Positions 8,181 through 17,284 are shown, counted from the stretch's first letter. The stretch: 64,000 bases of DNA from Geobacter sp. AOG1 (GCF_019972315.1 NZ_BLIZ01000001.1:1438513-1502512), one strand, 5' to 3'. Notes: generated by a model from the sequence alone, not told the origin. Numbers and translations are program-made.

Positions 8181-8896
8181 TTGCCCTCCCGTGGAAATTC
8201 GTTCAGGAGCTCCTTCACGAACGCCCTGGTGCTGTCCTGGTCGCGCAGGTCATAGCCGCCGCTGTCGTACACGTAATAGTTCCAGAGGATGTCCCCTTTC
8301 CGGTCGGTCAGGGCTATTTCGATCTCCGTTGTCCCCGATCTCTGCGCCGTGCCGAAGGGGTTGAGCGCCTGTACCACCCGTAACGCCTTCCGCCCCGAAG
8401 AGGATATCTCGTCTTCCGCCTGGACCAGCAAAAGACCCTCCGCTTTCTGTTTCTTCAGAAGTTTTTCCAGAGAGCCGACCGTGTAATCGAAATTTTTCAG
8501 CCGGTCGGGGAAAAAATTGGGGTTCTGCCCCTTCCAGTAATAGGCATGGGTGTACATGCTGTCCTTGACCGCCTCGTAGAGAGCCTTGATATCGTCAACT
8601 TCGTTCTGCAGGTCTGCAGATACCTGAAGGACCTTGACATTGATGTTCCACCGGGACAGGTTTTCGATGATGGCCTTTTCCACGTTCTTTCGCCCGGTTG
8701 CGCACCAGTCGTCCCGCTGCTCCCTTACCCCTCCGGCGCTCAATTCGCAGATCTTCGTGTCGGGGGGAAGCATCAGGACGTTCCTGATCTTATGGGCGCG
8801 GGCGTCCAGTTCTTCCCGATTGCTCTGCAAGGTCGGCGCACAACCGGTCATTGCAACAACCAGCACCACCAGCATTCCTGCAACTCTTCTCGTCAT
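8177..8896 (-). CDS. Lipoprotein of unknown function
   Basis: 239 residues, first gene of the operon. The signal ends in lipobox MTGC (residues 16-19). The mature protein has GLLLVQAEDEISSSGRKAL and TTEIEIALTDRKGDILWNYY, a pattern seen in several lipoproteins that report or bind at the outer membrane, but no named family is recognised. Two Cys sit at CELSAGG and DDWCATG. GGAGGGG precedes ATG 8896 and the stop overlaps the protease start. A possible promoter lies in the AT-rich stretch 8930-9000. Confidence 0.78.
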   Translation of the reverse strand: MTRRVAGMLVVLVVAMTGCAPTLQSNREELDARAHKIRNVLMLPPDTKICELSAGGVREQRDDWCATGRKNVEKAIIENLSRWNINVKVLQVSADLQNEVDDIKALYEAVKDSMYTHAYYWKGQNPNFFPDRLKNFDYTVGSLEKLLKKQKAEGLLLVQAEDEISSSGRKALRVVQALNPFGTAQRSGTTEIEIALTDRKGDILWNYYVYDSGGYDLRDQDSTRAFVKELLNEFPREGK

Positions 8897-9105
8897 GTCC
8901 CCTCCGTGATCATAACAATGTCATACGCCTTTAGACGTACCCTGTCCGACTATATAGCACAACGTAATATGATGTATTCAATATATATTTTCGTGTTTCT
9001 TATGATTTCAGTAAGATGCACAACAAGTTTTTTCTTCGAAGGGAAAGCGGAATGACCATAATTGTGGTAGTGTAGACAGAACCATACGGAAGAGGAGGTA
9101 CAACC

Positions 9106-9666
9106 GTGGATACCCTCGAAGCGATCAGGACCAGACGAAGCGTGCGCAAATTCTCGGACCGTCCGGTGGAGCCGGAAAAGCTCCAGACGGTGCTGGAAGC
9201 GGTACAGATGGCCCCCTCCTGGGCGAACATGCAGTGCTGGCGGTTTATCGTGGTGGACGACCCGGAGATGAAGGCGAAAATCAGTGAACTCTCCTACGTG
9301 GAGGCGTACTTCGCCCCAAAGGGATATAAGTCCAATCCTTCCCGGAAGGCACTCGCCGAAGCGCCGGTGGTGATCGTCGCCTGCGGTGTGCCGACCGAGT
9401 CGGGGGATCTGCGGGGGCAGCAGTACTATCTGGCCGATGTGGGGATTGCCACGGAGAACCTCATGCTCGCCGCCCATGCGGTGGGGCTGGGGACCGTATT
9501 CGTGGGGGTGTTCGACGAGGGGAATCTTGGCTACCTGCTGAATATCCCGCCGGAGGTTCGCATCGTCGGCCTCTTCCCCCTGGGATATTCCCAGGAGGAG
9601 CCGAAGTCCGGACCGCCGCGAAAACCGTTGGACGAGATCGTCAATTACGGAAAATGGAAGGGATAA
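9106..9666 (+). CDS. Nitroreductase-family FMN oxidoreductase
   Basis: 186 residues from GTG 9106, preceded by AGAGGAGG. The N-terminus [20 protein letters not shown] carries the RRSVR phosphate-binding motif for FMN, followed by [15 protein letters not shown]. Later blocks are [20 protein letters not shown] and the C-terminal [12 protein letters not shown] with PRKPLDEIV. Family members reduce nitroaromatics, quinones or flavins with NAD(P)H as cytoplasmic dimers; the physiological substrate cannot be told. A strong terminator follows, so it stands alone. Confidence 0.92.
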   Translation: MDTLEAIRTRRSVRKFSDRPVEPEKLQTVLEAVQMAPSWANMQCWRFIVVDDPEMKAKISELSYVEAYFAPKGYKSNPSRKALAEAPVVIVACGVPTESGDLRGQQYYLADVGIATENLMLAAHAVGLGTVFVGVFDEGNLGYLLNIPPEVRIVGLFPLGYSQEEPKSGPPRKPLDEIVNYGKWKG

Positions 9667-9689
9667 CCCCCAATCCCCTGCAGAAACGC

Positions 9690-9722
9690 ACGAAAAAGCC
9701 CGCATCGAGCGGGCTTTTTCGT
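9690..9722. terminator. Bidirectional terminator
   Basis: A 14-bp stem ACGAAAAAGCCCGC/GCGGGCTTTTTCGT with a five-base loop, between the nitroreductase gene and the convergent gene ending at 9825. Confidence 0.88.
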
Positions 9723-9824
9723 CTCTACTGTTATGTTCAAGAGTATTTGGGTCGCTGGGCAAAGCTCACGCGGACTTCCTGTCTTGTGAACGGTATGTCG
9801 GCGAGCTCTGTCACTGCCCGCTAC

Positions 9825-10313
9825 TCACCGCTTGTAACCGATTCTCCGGAGCAGCTCCCGCCTCTCCTTCTGGTCCGTCTCCGTTTCAATTCCCTTGGGA
9901 GGGAAGCCGTCGATTACGCCGAGAATGCCCCATCCCTGGCTGGTCGAGGCGACGATTACCTGGAGCGGATTGGCGGTGGCGCAGAAGACGCGGCAGACCT
10001 CGGGGCAGCTCTTCACCTGGTTGAGGATATTAATGGGGTAAGCGTCCCGGAGCAGGATGCAGAAGACGTGTCCCGCACCGATGGCCTGGAGTGCGGTGAT
10101 GCACCCTTTGATCAGTTCGTCGTCGTTTCCTTCGGTCCGGATGAGACACGGCCCCGACGCCTCGGTGAACGCAATGCCGAAGCGTGCGGTGGGGACGGTG
10201 GTGGCGATTATTTCATAGAGGTCTTCGGCGGTTTTTATGAAATGGGTCTGGCCGAGGATGATGTTGCATCCCTCGGGGATATCGATCTTCACCGGGTGGA
10301 TTTCCAGGTTCAT
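9825..10313 (-). CDS. Adenosine-specific kinase family protein
   Basis: 162 residues matching the compact family annotated as adenosine-specific kinase (PF04008), best known from archaea. Recognisable blocks are GCNIILGQTHFIKTAEDLYE, RFGIAFTEASGPCLIR, ALQAIGAGHVFCILLRDAYP and TANPLQVIVAST. The family name comes from structural work on an archaeal member; catalytic activity in bacteria is not established to my knowledge. It is followed on the same strand by nothing obvious, and preceded 46 bases upstream by the DUF3553-like gene, so the two probably share a transcript. Confidence 0.82.
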   Translation of the reverse strand: MNLEIHPVKIDIPEGCNIILGQTHFIKTAEDLYEIIATTVPTARFGIAFTEASGPCLIRTEGNDDELIKGCITALQAIGAGHVFCILLRDAYPINILNQVKSCPEVCRVFCATANPLQVIVASTSQGWGILGVIDGFPPKGIETETDQKERRELLRRIGYKR

Positions 10314-10359
10314 GTCCCCTCCTTGTCTGTGCAGGTGCAGCCCCTGTCGAGGTTTCCGG

Positions 10360-10623
10360 TCAGTGCAGGTCCCGTTTCACCAGCGGGATGTAGCTGACGG
10401 TCGGGACGGTCCGGCCGCGTCTTACCTTGATCCCCCTGACCACCAGGTAGAGAATGTTGTCGTCGGCGATTTTTTCCAACCCTGCGAAACCGGGATGGAG
10501 GAGTTTTTCTCCCGCCCCCTCGAAACGGACTAGCAGGTTTCCTCCCTGGAATGTCTTCATCACCTTGCCGATACCCCACGCGGGCAGTACGGGATGCCTT
10601 ACCAGATCTCCCTTTGCAATCAT
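10360..10623 (-). CDS. DUF3553-like small protein
   Basis: 87 residues beginning MIAKGDLVRHPVLPAWGIGK, the start of the DUF3553 fold (also found as a C-terminal add-on of UvrD-type helicases), with LVRFEGAGEKLLHP in the second half. This Tudor-like module is thought to bind protein or nucleic acid. Ribosome site GGAGAGG before ATG 10623. First gene of the pair with the adenosine-specific kinase gene. Confidence 0.75.
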   Translation of the reverse strand: MIAKGDLVRHPVLPAWGIGKVMKTFQGGNLLVRFEGAGEKLLHPGFAGLEKIADDNILYLVVRGIKVRRGRTVPTVSYIPLVKRDLH

Positions 10624-10780
10624 TGTCCTCTCCCGGCAAATCTTGCCGCACCAAAAAAAGATTATAGGCGATTAATTTTATCCCCCTCTCTATGATTTGC
10701 AAGGGGGTTTTTGCCGTTTGACTAGTGCCGGTGCGCGCCCACTACCAGCGGGAAAATTTCCTTGCGCCGGCGCCGTAAAA

Positions 10781-10824
10781 GGTGTATCCGTGATGGTCCA
10801 AATTTTCAGAGAAGGAGATACACC
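10781..10824 (+). promoter_or_regulatory. Leader hairpin abutting the rdgC-like start
   Basis: GGTGTATC (10781-10788) is exactly complementary to GATACACC (10817-10824). The right arm touches the AAGGAG ribosome site and runs to the base before ATG 10825. If folded in the mRNA it would mask the start. Function is inferred. Confidence 0.45.
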
Positions 10825-11991
10825 ATGGGTATTCTGTCCAACACCGCCAGTATCTGCCAGTTCCGGGTCGCGGGGGATATCCCCCCTGGCGACCTGTTCA
10901 CCTGGGCGTCCGAACGGCTCGCCCGCCAGGGGTTCCAGTCCATCGAGGGGAGTTCGGCGGAGCTTTCCGTCGGCTGGGTTCACCTGGACGACAACCGGCA
11001 GAGCGACTTCGCCGTTCCCGCCGCCTTCTGGCGCGACCATTACCTGACCTTCACCCTGCGCCGCGACCAGCGGAAGCTCCCGGCGGTCCTGCTCAAGGCC
11101 TACCTGCAGGTGGCCGAGCACGAGCACCTGGCCGCCAATCCGGGCCTCTCCCGGGTGCCGAAGCAGAAGCGGGAGGAACTCCGGGAAGCGGTGCGTGCTG
11201 CCCTCCTTTCCAGGACCCTCCCCGTGCCGACTGCGTGGGATGCTGTCTGGGATACCCGGACCGGCCTGGTGACCTTCACGGCTCTGTCTCCGGCGATAAT
11301 CGAGCTGTTCGAGGCCCAGTTCAAGAAAACCTTCGAGGGACTGCGGCTGGTGGCGGTCCACCCCTATGCCCGTGCGGCCGAAGTGGTAAGCGATGACCTG
11401 CAGCCAGTCCTGGAAAAGGCCAACCAGGCAACCTCCGAGGCGGCCCTCGACCTGATCCGGAGCAACCGGTGGCTCGGAACCGACTTCCTCCTCTGGCTCC
11501 TCCACAAGACCATGGAGGAGTCCTCCGAGTACAGGGTTTGTCGCCCCGGTCCGGCGGGGGAGAACGACCCCTTCGTCGCCTACCTGAACGACCGGCTGGT
11601 GCTCCAGAACGCCGGCGAGAACGGGGTGCAGAAGATCACGGTGGCGGGTCCCCAGGACCATTTCAGCGAGGTCCGCACCGCCCTCAAGAACGGGAAGGTG
11701 ATTACGGAGGCGACCCTCTACCTGGAGCGGGAAGAGCACGTCTGGCGGCTCACCCTGAAAGGGGAGATGTTCCAGTTTGCCTCCCTGAAGGGCCCGGCGG
11801 TGCAGATCGAGAAGGACAACACGGTGGATGCCGCGAGCGAGCGGGAGGCGGTCTTCTTCGAGCGGATGCATATCCTGGAGGAGGGTTTGCAGCTGTTCGA
11901 CAGCCTCTACGCCACCTTTCTCGCCGACAGGCTCTCGCAGGGGTGGGGGAGCGAGGCTGCCCGCATTCAGGAATGGCTGGCGGGGGAGTGA
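10825..11991 (+). CDS. RdgC-like recombination-associated protein
   Basis: 388 residues. The N-terminus MGILSNTASICQFRVAGDIP and the blocks FAVPAAFWRDHYLTFTLRRD, LLKAYLQVAEHEHLA, VPTAWDAVWDTRTG and LFEAQFKKTFEGL match the RdgC family (PF04381). E. coli RdgC is a ring-shaped dsDNA-binding protein that limits RecA loading. This protein is longer than E. coli RdgC (about 300 residues) in its C-terminal half, which may carry a lineage-specific extension. ATG 10825 follows AAGGAG; the longer frame from 10762 lacks such a site. A convergent terminator ends it. Assignment to the family is good; conserved function is inferred. Confidence 0.8.
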   Translation: MGILSNTASICQFRVAGDIPPGDLFTWASERLARQGFQSIEGSSAELSVGWVHLDDNRQSDFAVPAAFWRDHYLTFTLRRDQRKLPAVLLKAYLQVAEHEHLAANPGLSRVPKQKREELREAVRAALLSRTLPVPTAWDAVWDTRTGLVTFTALSPAIIELFEAQFKKTFEGLRLVAVHPYARAAEVVSDDLQPVLEKANQATSEAALDLIRSNRWLGTDFLLWLLHKTMEESSEYRVCRPGPAGENDPFVAYLNDRLVLQNAGENGVQKITVAGPQDHFSEVRTALKNGKVITEATLYLEREEHVWRLTLKGEMFQFASLKGPAVQIEKDNTVDAASEREAVFFERMHILEEGLQLFDSLYATFLADRLSQGWGSEAARIQEWLAGE

Positions 11992-12036
11992 GGGCAAAAG
12001 ATCTGCGTTCGGCCGTTAAGGGGAGGTGACGCTCTC

Positions 12037-12070
12037 TACAAAAAAGCCTGCTTTTGCAGGCTTTTTTGTA
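12037..12070. terminator. Bidirectional terminator
   Basis: Perfect 15-bp stem TACAAAAAAGCCTGC/GCAGGCTTTTTTGTA with a TTTT loop, between the convergent genes ending at 11991 and 12087. Confidence 0.9.
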
Positions 12071-12086
12071 TTCTTGTCGTCGGGAC

Positions 12087-13265
12087 TCAGTCGATGGGGA
12101 ATTGCCGGAACCGTTCCACCGCCCCGGGAATCTCCTCTGCCCGGATGTTGCCGAAGGCGAGCCGCAGATACCCCTCCAGTTCGGGACCGAACACCTCCCC
12201 GGGGAGGCAGAGGATACCCGCTTCCCGGACAAGGCGTCGCGCTATCTCGCGGCCGGTCCGTCCCGGGAAAGGGTGGCGCACCCAGCCGAAGAAAGTGCCG
12301 CTGGCGACGAGCTGGAACGGGTTCCCCGGGCGGGCGAATTCGGATCGGAACAGGTCGTGGCGACGTTCCATCATGTGCCGGTTGGCGGCGACCCAGTCGT
12401 CCAGGTTATCCACGCCGTACTGTACTGCAAGCTGAGTCAATCGGGGTTGGCAGACCACCATGGTATCCTGGGCCTTGAGGGCATGGTGGATGAATTCCTC
12501 CGATGCGGTCAGAAGCCCGGCCCGATAGCCCGTCAGGGCATAGGTCTTGCCGAAGGACATGATCTGGACGAAATGATCGCACCAGTGCGGGTCGGCGAAC
12601 AGGTTGTGGGGCGCGGTACCACCGGCGATGAAGTCGCTGTAAGTCTCGTCGAGTACCAGCGCGATGCCGCGCCGGGCGGCGAGGCGGTGGAGCTTCTCGA
12701 TCGTTTCGGGGGGAGTGACCGCGCCGGTCGGATTGGATGGGGAGACGATGAGGATGGCGCGGGTCCGCTGGGTGATGAGGGCGGCGATTCCCTCCACCGA
12801 CGGAACCCCTTCCCTGGCCTCGATGAAGGGGGCGTATACCGGGGTAATTCCCAGGGTCTGGAGGGCCATGGGGTGATCGAAGTAGGCCGGCAACTGGACG
12901 ATCACTTCGTCACCAGCCCGGCAGAGGGTCACCATGGCGAGCCAGAAGGCCTGACTGGCACCGACGGTGAGGCAGAGCTGGCCCGGAACAGGGCCGGCGC
13001 CATAGATCCTTCGGTAGCGGGCACAGACAGCCTCCCGTACCTCGGGCAGCCCTTCGTCGGGCGAGTATTTCGCTACCAGCGGGTCGTCGAGGAGTCCCTT
13101 CAGGTGCTCCGTCAACTCCCGTGCCGGTGGGTAGTCGGGAATCGCCTGGCAGAGGTCGACGAGAGGGCGATCCGGGTCGGCCGGCCGCTCGGCGAGCCAC
13201 CCCTTCACCTCGGTGATGGGGGGAAAGTGGACACTCCTGATCTGAGGTGAGATGGGGAATTTCAT
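12087..13265 (-). CDS. PLP-dependent class I/II aminotransferase
   Basis: 392 residues of fold-type I. The order of motifs is that of aspartate-type aminotransferases: ASQAFWLAM near the cofactor phosphate site, SPSNPTGAVTPPE, LVLDETYSDF, the Schiff-base lysine in MSFGKTYALTGYRAG and the C-terminal Arg in YLRLAFGN. These enzymes transfer amino groups from amino acids to 2-oxo acids in the cytoplasm. The substrate is not predictable from motifs alone. The gene stands by itself between a bidirectional terminator and a repeat-bearing intergenic region. Confidence 0.9.
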   Translation of the reverse strand: MKFPISPQIRSVHFPPITEVKGWLAERPADPDRPLVDLCQAIPDYPPARELTEHLKGLLDDPLVAKYSPDEGLPEVREAVCARYRRIYGAGPVPGQLCLTVGASQAFWLAMVTLCRAGDEVIVQLPAYFDHPMALQTLGITPVYAPFIEAREGVPSVEGIAALITQRTRAILIVSPSNPTGAVTPPETIEKLHRLAARRGIALVLDETYSDFIAGGTAPHNLFADPHWCDHFVQIMSFGKTYALTGYRAGLLTASEEFIHHALKAQDTMVVCQPRLTQLAVQYGVDNLDDWVAANRHMMERRHDLFRSEFARPGNPFQLVASGTFFGWVRHPFPGRTGREIARRLVREAGILCLPGEVFGPELEGYLRLAFGNIRAEEIPGAVERFRQFPID

Positions 13266-13347
13266 GGCGGCTCCGTGTTGGGGATGATCTTTTACTCAAG
13301 ACTAGTGCATTCCCGTTCCTGCGTCAATCGGCATCCGGCCGAGAGTT

Positions 13348-13424
13348 TTGTAAAAATGAGGGCAATTCCCCCTCTCCCCAGCCCTCCCCCACAAGGGGGG
13401 AGGGAATAGTGGGGGATTTTACAA
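13348..13424. repeat. MITE/REP-like palindromic element
   Basis: A 77-base element bounded by TTGTAAAA (left) and ATTTTACAA (right), which are inverted copies. Inside is a C-rich/G-rich hairpin, CCCTCCCCC facing GGGGGGAGGG (13382-13404). Similar C-rich palindromes are, from memory, dispersed in many proteobacterial genomes. There is no coding capacity. Confidence 0.5.
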
Positions 13425-13444
13425 GATGTTCTGGTGGAACAGAA

Positions 13445-13490
13445 AAGCCCCTCTCCTCCTGCCGATGGAACTGCAGGAGGAGAGGGGCTT
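13445..13490 (-). terminator. Terminator of the hem operon
   Basis: An 18-bp stem AAGCCCCTCTCCTCCTGC/GCAGGAGGAGAGGGGCTT with a 10-base loop, 23 bases beyond the hemB stop. On the minus strand the stem ends in GGGGCTTTTCT. Confidence 0.82.
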
Positions 13491-13512
13491 CCGTCTCTGT
13501 GGTGGTAACCAG

Positions 13513-14526
13513 CTACGGGCAGCCGCAGCCGGTGGAGAGGGCGAGCTCGTACCCCTTGCGGACGAGCCGCGCCACATCCTTGGCGTGGTAGGTAAGGATG
13601 ATGTCGGCACCGGCCCGCTTGAAGCCGAGCATGGTCTCCATTACCACTCGCTCCTCGTCGATCCAGCCCATGTTGGCGGCAGCCTTGATCATGCTGTATT
13701 CGCCGGAGACGTTGTAGACCGCCAGGGGGAGGTCGAACTCGTTCCGGAGATCGCGGACGATGTCCAGGTAGGGGAGCCCCGGCTTGACCATAATGATGTC
13801 GGCCCCTTCTTCGATGTCCATCTGGGCCTCCCGGATCGCTTCGCGGCGATTGGCCGGGTCCATCTGGTAGGAGCGGCGGTCGCCGAACGCGGGGGTGGAT
13901 TCTGCCGCCTCGCGGAACGGGCCGTAGTAGCCGGAGGCGTATTTGACGGCGTAGCTCATGATCGGCAGATTGCCGAAGCCGCTCTCGTCCAGAATCTCCC
14001 GGATCGCCATGACCCGGCCGTCCATCATATCAGACGGGGCGACCATGTCGGCGCCGGCCCGGGCGTGGGACAGGGCTTCCTTTGCCAGAAGCTCCAGGGT
14101 GGCGTCGTTGTCCACGTCGCCGTCCTTGATGATGCCACAGTGGCCGTGGTCGGTGTACTCGCACATGCAGACGTCGGTGATGACCGCCAGCCCCGGTACC
14201 TCTTTCTTCAGCGCCCGGATGGTTTCCTGGATGATGCCGTGCTCGGCGTAGGCGTCGCTTCCCACCGCGTCCTTCGTTTCAGGGATGCCGAAGAGAATCA
14301 CCGCGGGCACTCCCAGTTCATGCACCTCCTGGGCCTCGGCGACGATGTGCTCGATGGACTGCTGGTAGATGCCGGGCATGGAGGATATCTCTTTCCTGAT
14401 TCCTTTGCCGAAGGCGGAGAACATGGGATAGATCAGATCGTTGGCGGAGAGGGTGGTCTCGCTGACCATCCGGCGGAACACTTCTTTGCCCCTGATGCGG
14501 CGGGCACGAAACTGGGGATAGAACAT
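13513..14526 (-). CDS. hemB: Porphobilinogen synthase (delta-aminolevulinate dehydratase)
   Basis: 337 residues, the usual length. It condenses two 5-aminolevulinate molecules to porphobilinogen in the cytoplasm. The two active-site lysines are in [15 protein letters not shown] and [13 protein letters not shown]. The metal region reads [14 protein letters not shown], which keeps Cys residues but is near an Asp/His-rich variant, so zinc or magnesium dependence should not be assumed. It is the last gene of the minus-strand tetrapyrrole operon, 36 bases after cobA/hemD. Confidence 0.97.
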   Translation of the reverse strand: MFYPQFRARRIRGKEVFRRMVSETTLSANDLIYPMFSAFGKGIRKEISSMPGIYQQSIEHIVAEAQEVHELGVPAVILFGIPETKDAVGSDAYAEHGIIQETIRALKKEVPGLAVITDVCMCEYTDHGHCGIIKDGDVDNDATLELLAKEALSHARAGADMVAPSDMMDGRVMAIREILDESGFGNLPIMSYAVKYASGYYGPFREAAESTPAFGDRRSYQMDPANRREAIREAQMDIEEGADIIMVKPGLPYLDIVRDLRNEFDLPLAVYNVSGEYSMIKAAANMGWIDEERVVMETMLGFKRAGADIILTYHAKDVARLVRKGYELALSTGCGCP

Positions 14527-14562
14527 GCTGATTCTCCTTGTGCACGGCTTGTATTCTGCGAG

Positions 14563-16104
14563 TTACATCCTGGAACGATAGTAGTTTACAATGTCTGCGG
14601 TCAACGCTGCAAGGGTATATTCGCGGGGCTCGATATGGACCTCCAGACCGAGATCGCGGCAGGTACGGGAGGTTATGGGGCCGATGGAGGCAACCGTCAC
14701 TCCTTCCAGCAGGTTCAGGAAGCGGTTTTCTCCCAGAAGGTCGGCCAGATTGCTGGCGGTTGAGGAGGCGGTAAAGGTGACACAGTCAACCCGGCGCTCC
14801 TCCAGTGCCGTGAGCACCGACGGCGGGACGGCGTCCGGTGCCAGATTGCGGTAGGCGACCGGCGCGGTAACTTCTGCTCCCCGCTGCGCCAGACCGGCAG
14901 GAATCACCTCACGGGCCCGGTCTCCTTTGGGGAAAAGGATCTGCTGACCGCGGATATTGCGGGCTGCAAAGGCGGCAACGACCCCTTCTCCCTTGTAGTC
15001 GTCCGGTATCAGGTCGGCCCTGATGCCGTGGTGCTGGAGCAGTTCGGCGGTTTTCGGCCCGACGGCACAGACCTTACAGGGGCCGATGGCCCGACTGTCG
15101 AGCTCCAGCGCGTGGAGACGGCTGAAAAAGGCGCCGACCGCATTGGCGGAGCTGAAGATCAGCCAGTGGAAATCCGCCAGGCGGGCAATGGCGTCGTCAA
15201 GTCCGGCAAAGCTTTCCGGCGGAGCGATCCGGATGGTTGGGCATTCCAGCACACGTGCCCCTTGCGCTTCCAGGAAACGGGAAAATTCCCCCGCCTGGTC
15301 GGCGGCCCGGGTGACCAGAATCGTCCTGCCGAAGAGGGGACGGTTGTCGAACCAACGGAGTTTCTTCCGCAGGGTTACCACTTCTCCCACGACGGTAATC
15401 GCCGGTGCCTTGAAGCCGGTTTTGCGCGCCGTCTCGGCGATGTCGGCCAAGGTGCCGGTGAGGACCTCCTGGTCCGGTCTGGTCCCCCAGCGAATGAGCG
15501 CCACCGGCGTCTCCGGAGGGCGGCCGTGGGCCATGAGGCTTGCGGTGATCTGGGGCAGGTTCTTGATCCCCATATAGAAGACGATGGTGCCGCTTCCGAC
15601 GGAGAGCCGTTCCCAATCTATGGTGGAAACGTCCTTGTCGTGCCCTTCGTGGCCGGTGACGAAGGCGACGGAGGTGGTGAAGTCGCGGTGGGTGAGTGGG
15701 ATGCCGGCGTAGGCGGCGGCCCCGATGCCGGCGGTGACGCCGGGGACGATCTCGAAGGGGATTTGATGGGCGACCAGCGCCTCACACTCTTCACCTCCGC
15801 GGCCGAAGACGAAGGGGTCCCCCCCCTTGAGGCGGGCCACAATCTTCCCTTCCAGTGCTTTCTGGACAAGGAGATCGTTAATCTGCGACTGTTCCCGGTT
15901 GTGCGCACCGCCCACTTTGCCGGCATAGATAAGCTCTGCATCTTGCCGGGCATGGCGAAGCAGTTCCTCGTTGGCCAGGTAGTCGTAGAGAATTACTTCG
16001 GCCCGGCCGATGCACTCCCGCCCCCGGACGGTGATGAGCCCCGGATCGCCGGGACCGGCGCCGATGAGGTAGACGAAACCGTTTGTTTGAGGATATTTTT
16101 GCAT
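14563..16104 (-). CDS. cobA-hemD: Fused uroporphyrinogen-III methyltransferase / uroporphyrinogen-III synthase
   Basis: 513 residues in two domains. Residues 1-250 are SUMT: GAGPGDPGLITVRG at the SAM site, GGDPFVFGRGGEE and VPGVTAGIGAAAYAGIPLTH. Residues about 260-513 are HemD: LFGRTILVTRAADQAGEFS, HWLIFSSANAVGAFF, CAVGPKTAELL and TFTASSTASNL. One polypeptide would therefore cyclise hydroxymethylbilane to uroporphyrinogen III and methylate part of it to precorrin-2, the branch point to siroheme and cobalamin. Fusion of this type is known in Geobacter and some Firmicutes. It lies between hemC and hemB in the operon. Confidence 0.96.
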   Translation of the reverse strand: MQKYPQTNGFVYLIGAGPGDPGLITVRGRECIGRAEVILYDYLANEELLRHARQDAELIYAGKVGGAHNREQSQINDLLVQKALEGKIVARLKGGDPFVFGRGGEECEALVAHQIPFEIVPGVTAGIGAAAYAGIPLTHRDFTTSVAFVTGHEGHDKDVSTIDWERLSVGSGTIVFYMGIKNLPQITASLMAHGRPPETPVALIRWGTRPDQEVLTGTLADIAETARKTGFKAPAITVVGEVVTLRKKLRWFDNRPLFGRTILVTRAADQAGEFSRFLEAQGARVLECPTIRIAPPESFAGLDDAIARLADFHWLIFSSANAVGAFFSRLHALELDSRAIGPCKVCAVGPKTAELLQHHGIRADLIPDDYKGEGVVAAFAARNIRGQQILFPKGDRAREVIPAGLAQRGAEVTAPVAYRNLAPDAVPPSVLTALEERRVDCVTFTASSTASNLADLLGENRFLNLLEGVTVASIGPITSRTCRDLGLEVHIEPREYTLAALTADIVNYYRSRM

Positions 16105-16327
16105 GTAAAGCTATTTCCCAGGGGGAACGTCGATTTTGTGCAAGGTCAAGGAAGGCAAGGCGTGACGCGGAGACGTAGTACCCATACATCGGGCATAAAC
16201 AGCGCTACGTCGCACAATTTTGCGTGCAAAATTGGACCGCGGAGGCGCCCCGCAGGGGGCGGCCAGCAGGCCGAGTCACAAGAAGCTGCGAAGCCTGACG
16301 CCGAGGTTGCGCAAAAGCGGCGTTCCC
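16105..16327. other. Unusual intergenic segment inside the hem operon
   Basis: 223 bases separate hemC and cobA/hemD, in an operon whose other gaps are 90 bases or less. It contains a perfect hairpin CAATTTTGC-GT-GCAAAATTG (16215-16234), a following GC-rich inverted segment around GGCGCCCCGCAGGGGGCGG, and the similar strings TGACGCGGAGACG and TGACGCCGAGGTTG. No open frame with a ribosome site is convincing. It may be a dispersed repeat or a decayed insertion. Confidence 0.4.
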
Positions 16328-17284
16328 CTAGACCGGGATTTCCTTGTCCCGCGACACTTCCCTCTGATACACCTCGGCCAGGATGGCGTGGGCGCCGTCC
16401 TTCAGGAGCTGTTCGGCGAGGGTGATTCCCAGTTTTTCGCACTGCTCCACCGGGCCGCTGATGGTTCCCCGCACCGATTGCGCGCCGTCCACTGACGCGA
16501 CGAAACCGGTCAGGACCAGTTCTCCATCGCTCACTACGCCGTGGGCGGCGATGGGGACCTGGCATCCCCCCTCGCAGCGCCAGAGGAGTGCCCGTTCGGC
16601 CCGCACCGCGTGGCTGGTGTCCGGATGGTTGAAGAATGCGATGGTCGCCTTGATCTCTTCATCGTCGAGCCGGCACTCGATGCCAAGGGCACCCTGGCCG
16701 ATGGCCGGGATGGAGAGGTCGGTATCCAGGTACTCGGCCACCTTGTCGGTGTAGCCGAGACGCTTGAGTCCCGCTGCGGCGAGGATGACCGCATCGAGCT
16801 TGTCCTCTTCCAGCTTCCTGATGCGGGTTTCCACGTTTCCCCGGATGATGACCATCTCCATGTCGGGTCGGACCTTGAGAAGCTGTGCCTGGCGCCGCAG
16901 CGCGGAGGTGCCGATACGCGCACCCTTCGGCAGATCGGCGAACTTCACGCCGCGGGAAATCACGGCGTCGCGCGGGTCTTCCCGTTCGGTGATGCAGTAA
17001 AGGCCGAGCCCCTCGGGGAATTCGGTCGGCACGTCCTTCATGCTGTGGACCGCGATGTCGATGTCACCACGCAGCATCGCCTCCTCGATCTCCTTGACGA
17101 ACAGTCCCTTGCCGCCGACCTGGGCCAGGGGGACGTCAAGAATCTTATCTCCTATGGTCTTGATCTTCACCAATTCCACCGTCATTCCCGGGTAGCGTTT
17201 CTCCAGCTCGGACTTCACCCAGTTTGCCTGCCAGAGCGCCAGCTGACTGGCGCGGGTTCCTATGCGTAACTGCTTCGGTGCCAT
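16328..17284 (-). CDS. hemC: Hydroxymethylbilane synthase (porphobilinogen deaminase)
   Basis: 318 residues from ATG 17284, which has AAGGAG upstream; a longer frame from 17356 would run into the intercistronic palindrome. It polymerises four porphobilinogens to hydroxymethylbilane. Family motifs: LRIGTRASQLALWQA at the N-terminus, VGGKGLFVKEIEEAML, DIAVHSMKDVPTEFP with the catalytic Asp, GTSALRRQAQL, and the dipyrromethane-cofactor Cys in CEGGCQVPIAAHG. Third enzyme of the heme route in this operon, downstream of hemA. Confidence 0.97.
   Translation of the reverse strand: MAPKQLRIGTRASQLALWQANWVKSELEKRYPGMTVELVKIKTIGDKILDVPLAQVGGKGLFVKEIEEAMLRGDIDIAVHSMKDVPTEFPEGLGLYCITEREDPRDAVISRGVKFADLPKGARIGTSALRRQAQLLKVRPDMEMVIIRGNVETRIRKLEEDKLDAVILAAAGLKRLGYTDKVAEYLDTDLSIPAIGQGALGIECRLDDEEIKATIAFFNHPDTSHAVRAERALLWRCEGGCQVPIAAHGVVSDGELVLTGFVASVDGAQSVRGTISGPVEQCEKLGITLAEQLLKDGAHAILAEVYQREVSRDKEIPV

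Noticed and set aside
13426-14763. 445-codon frame antisense to hemB
   Set aside because: Covers hemB and its terminator entirely; no ribosome site and no motif.
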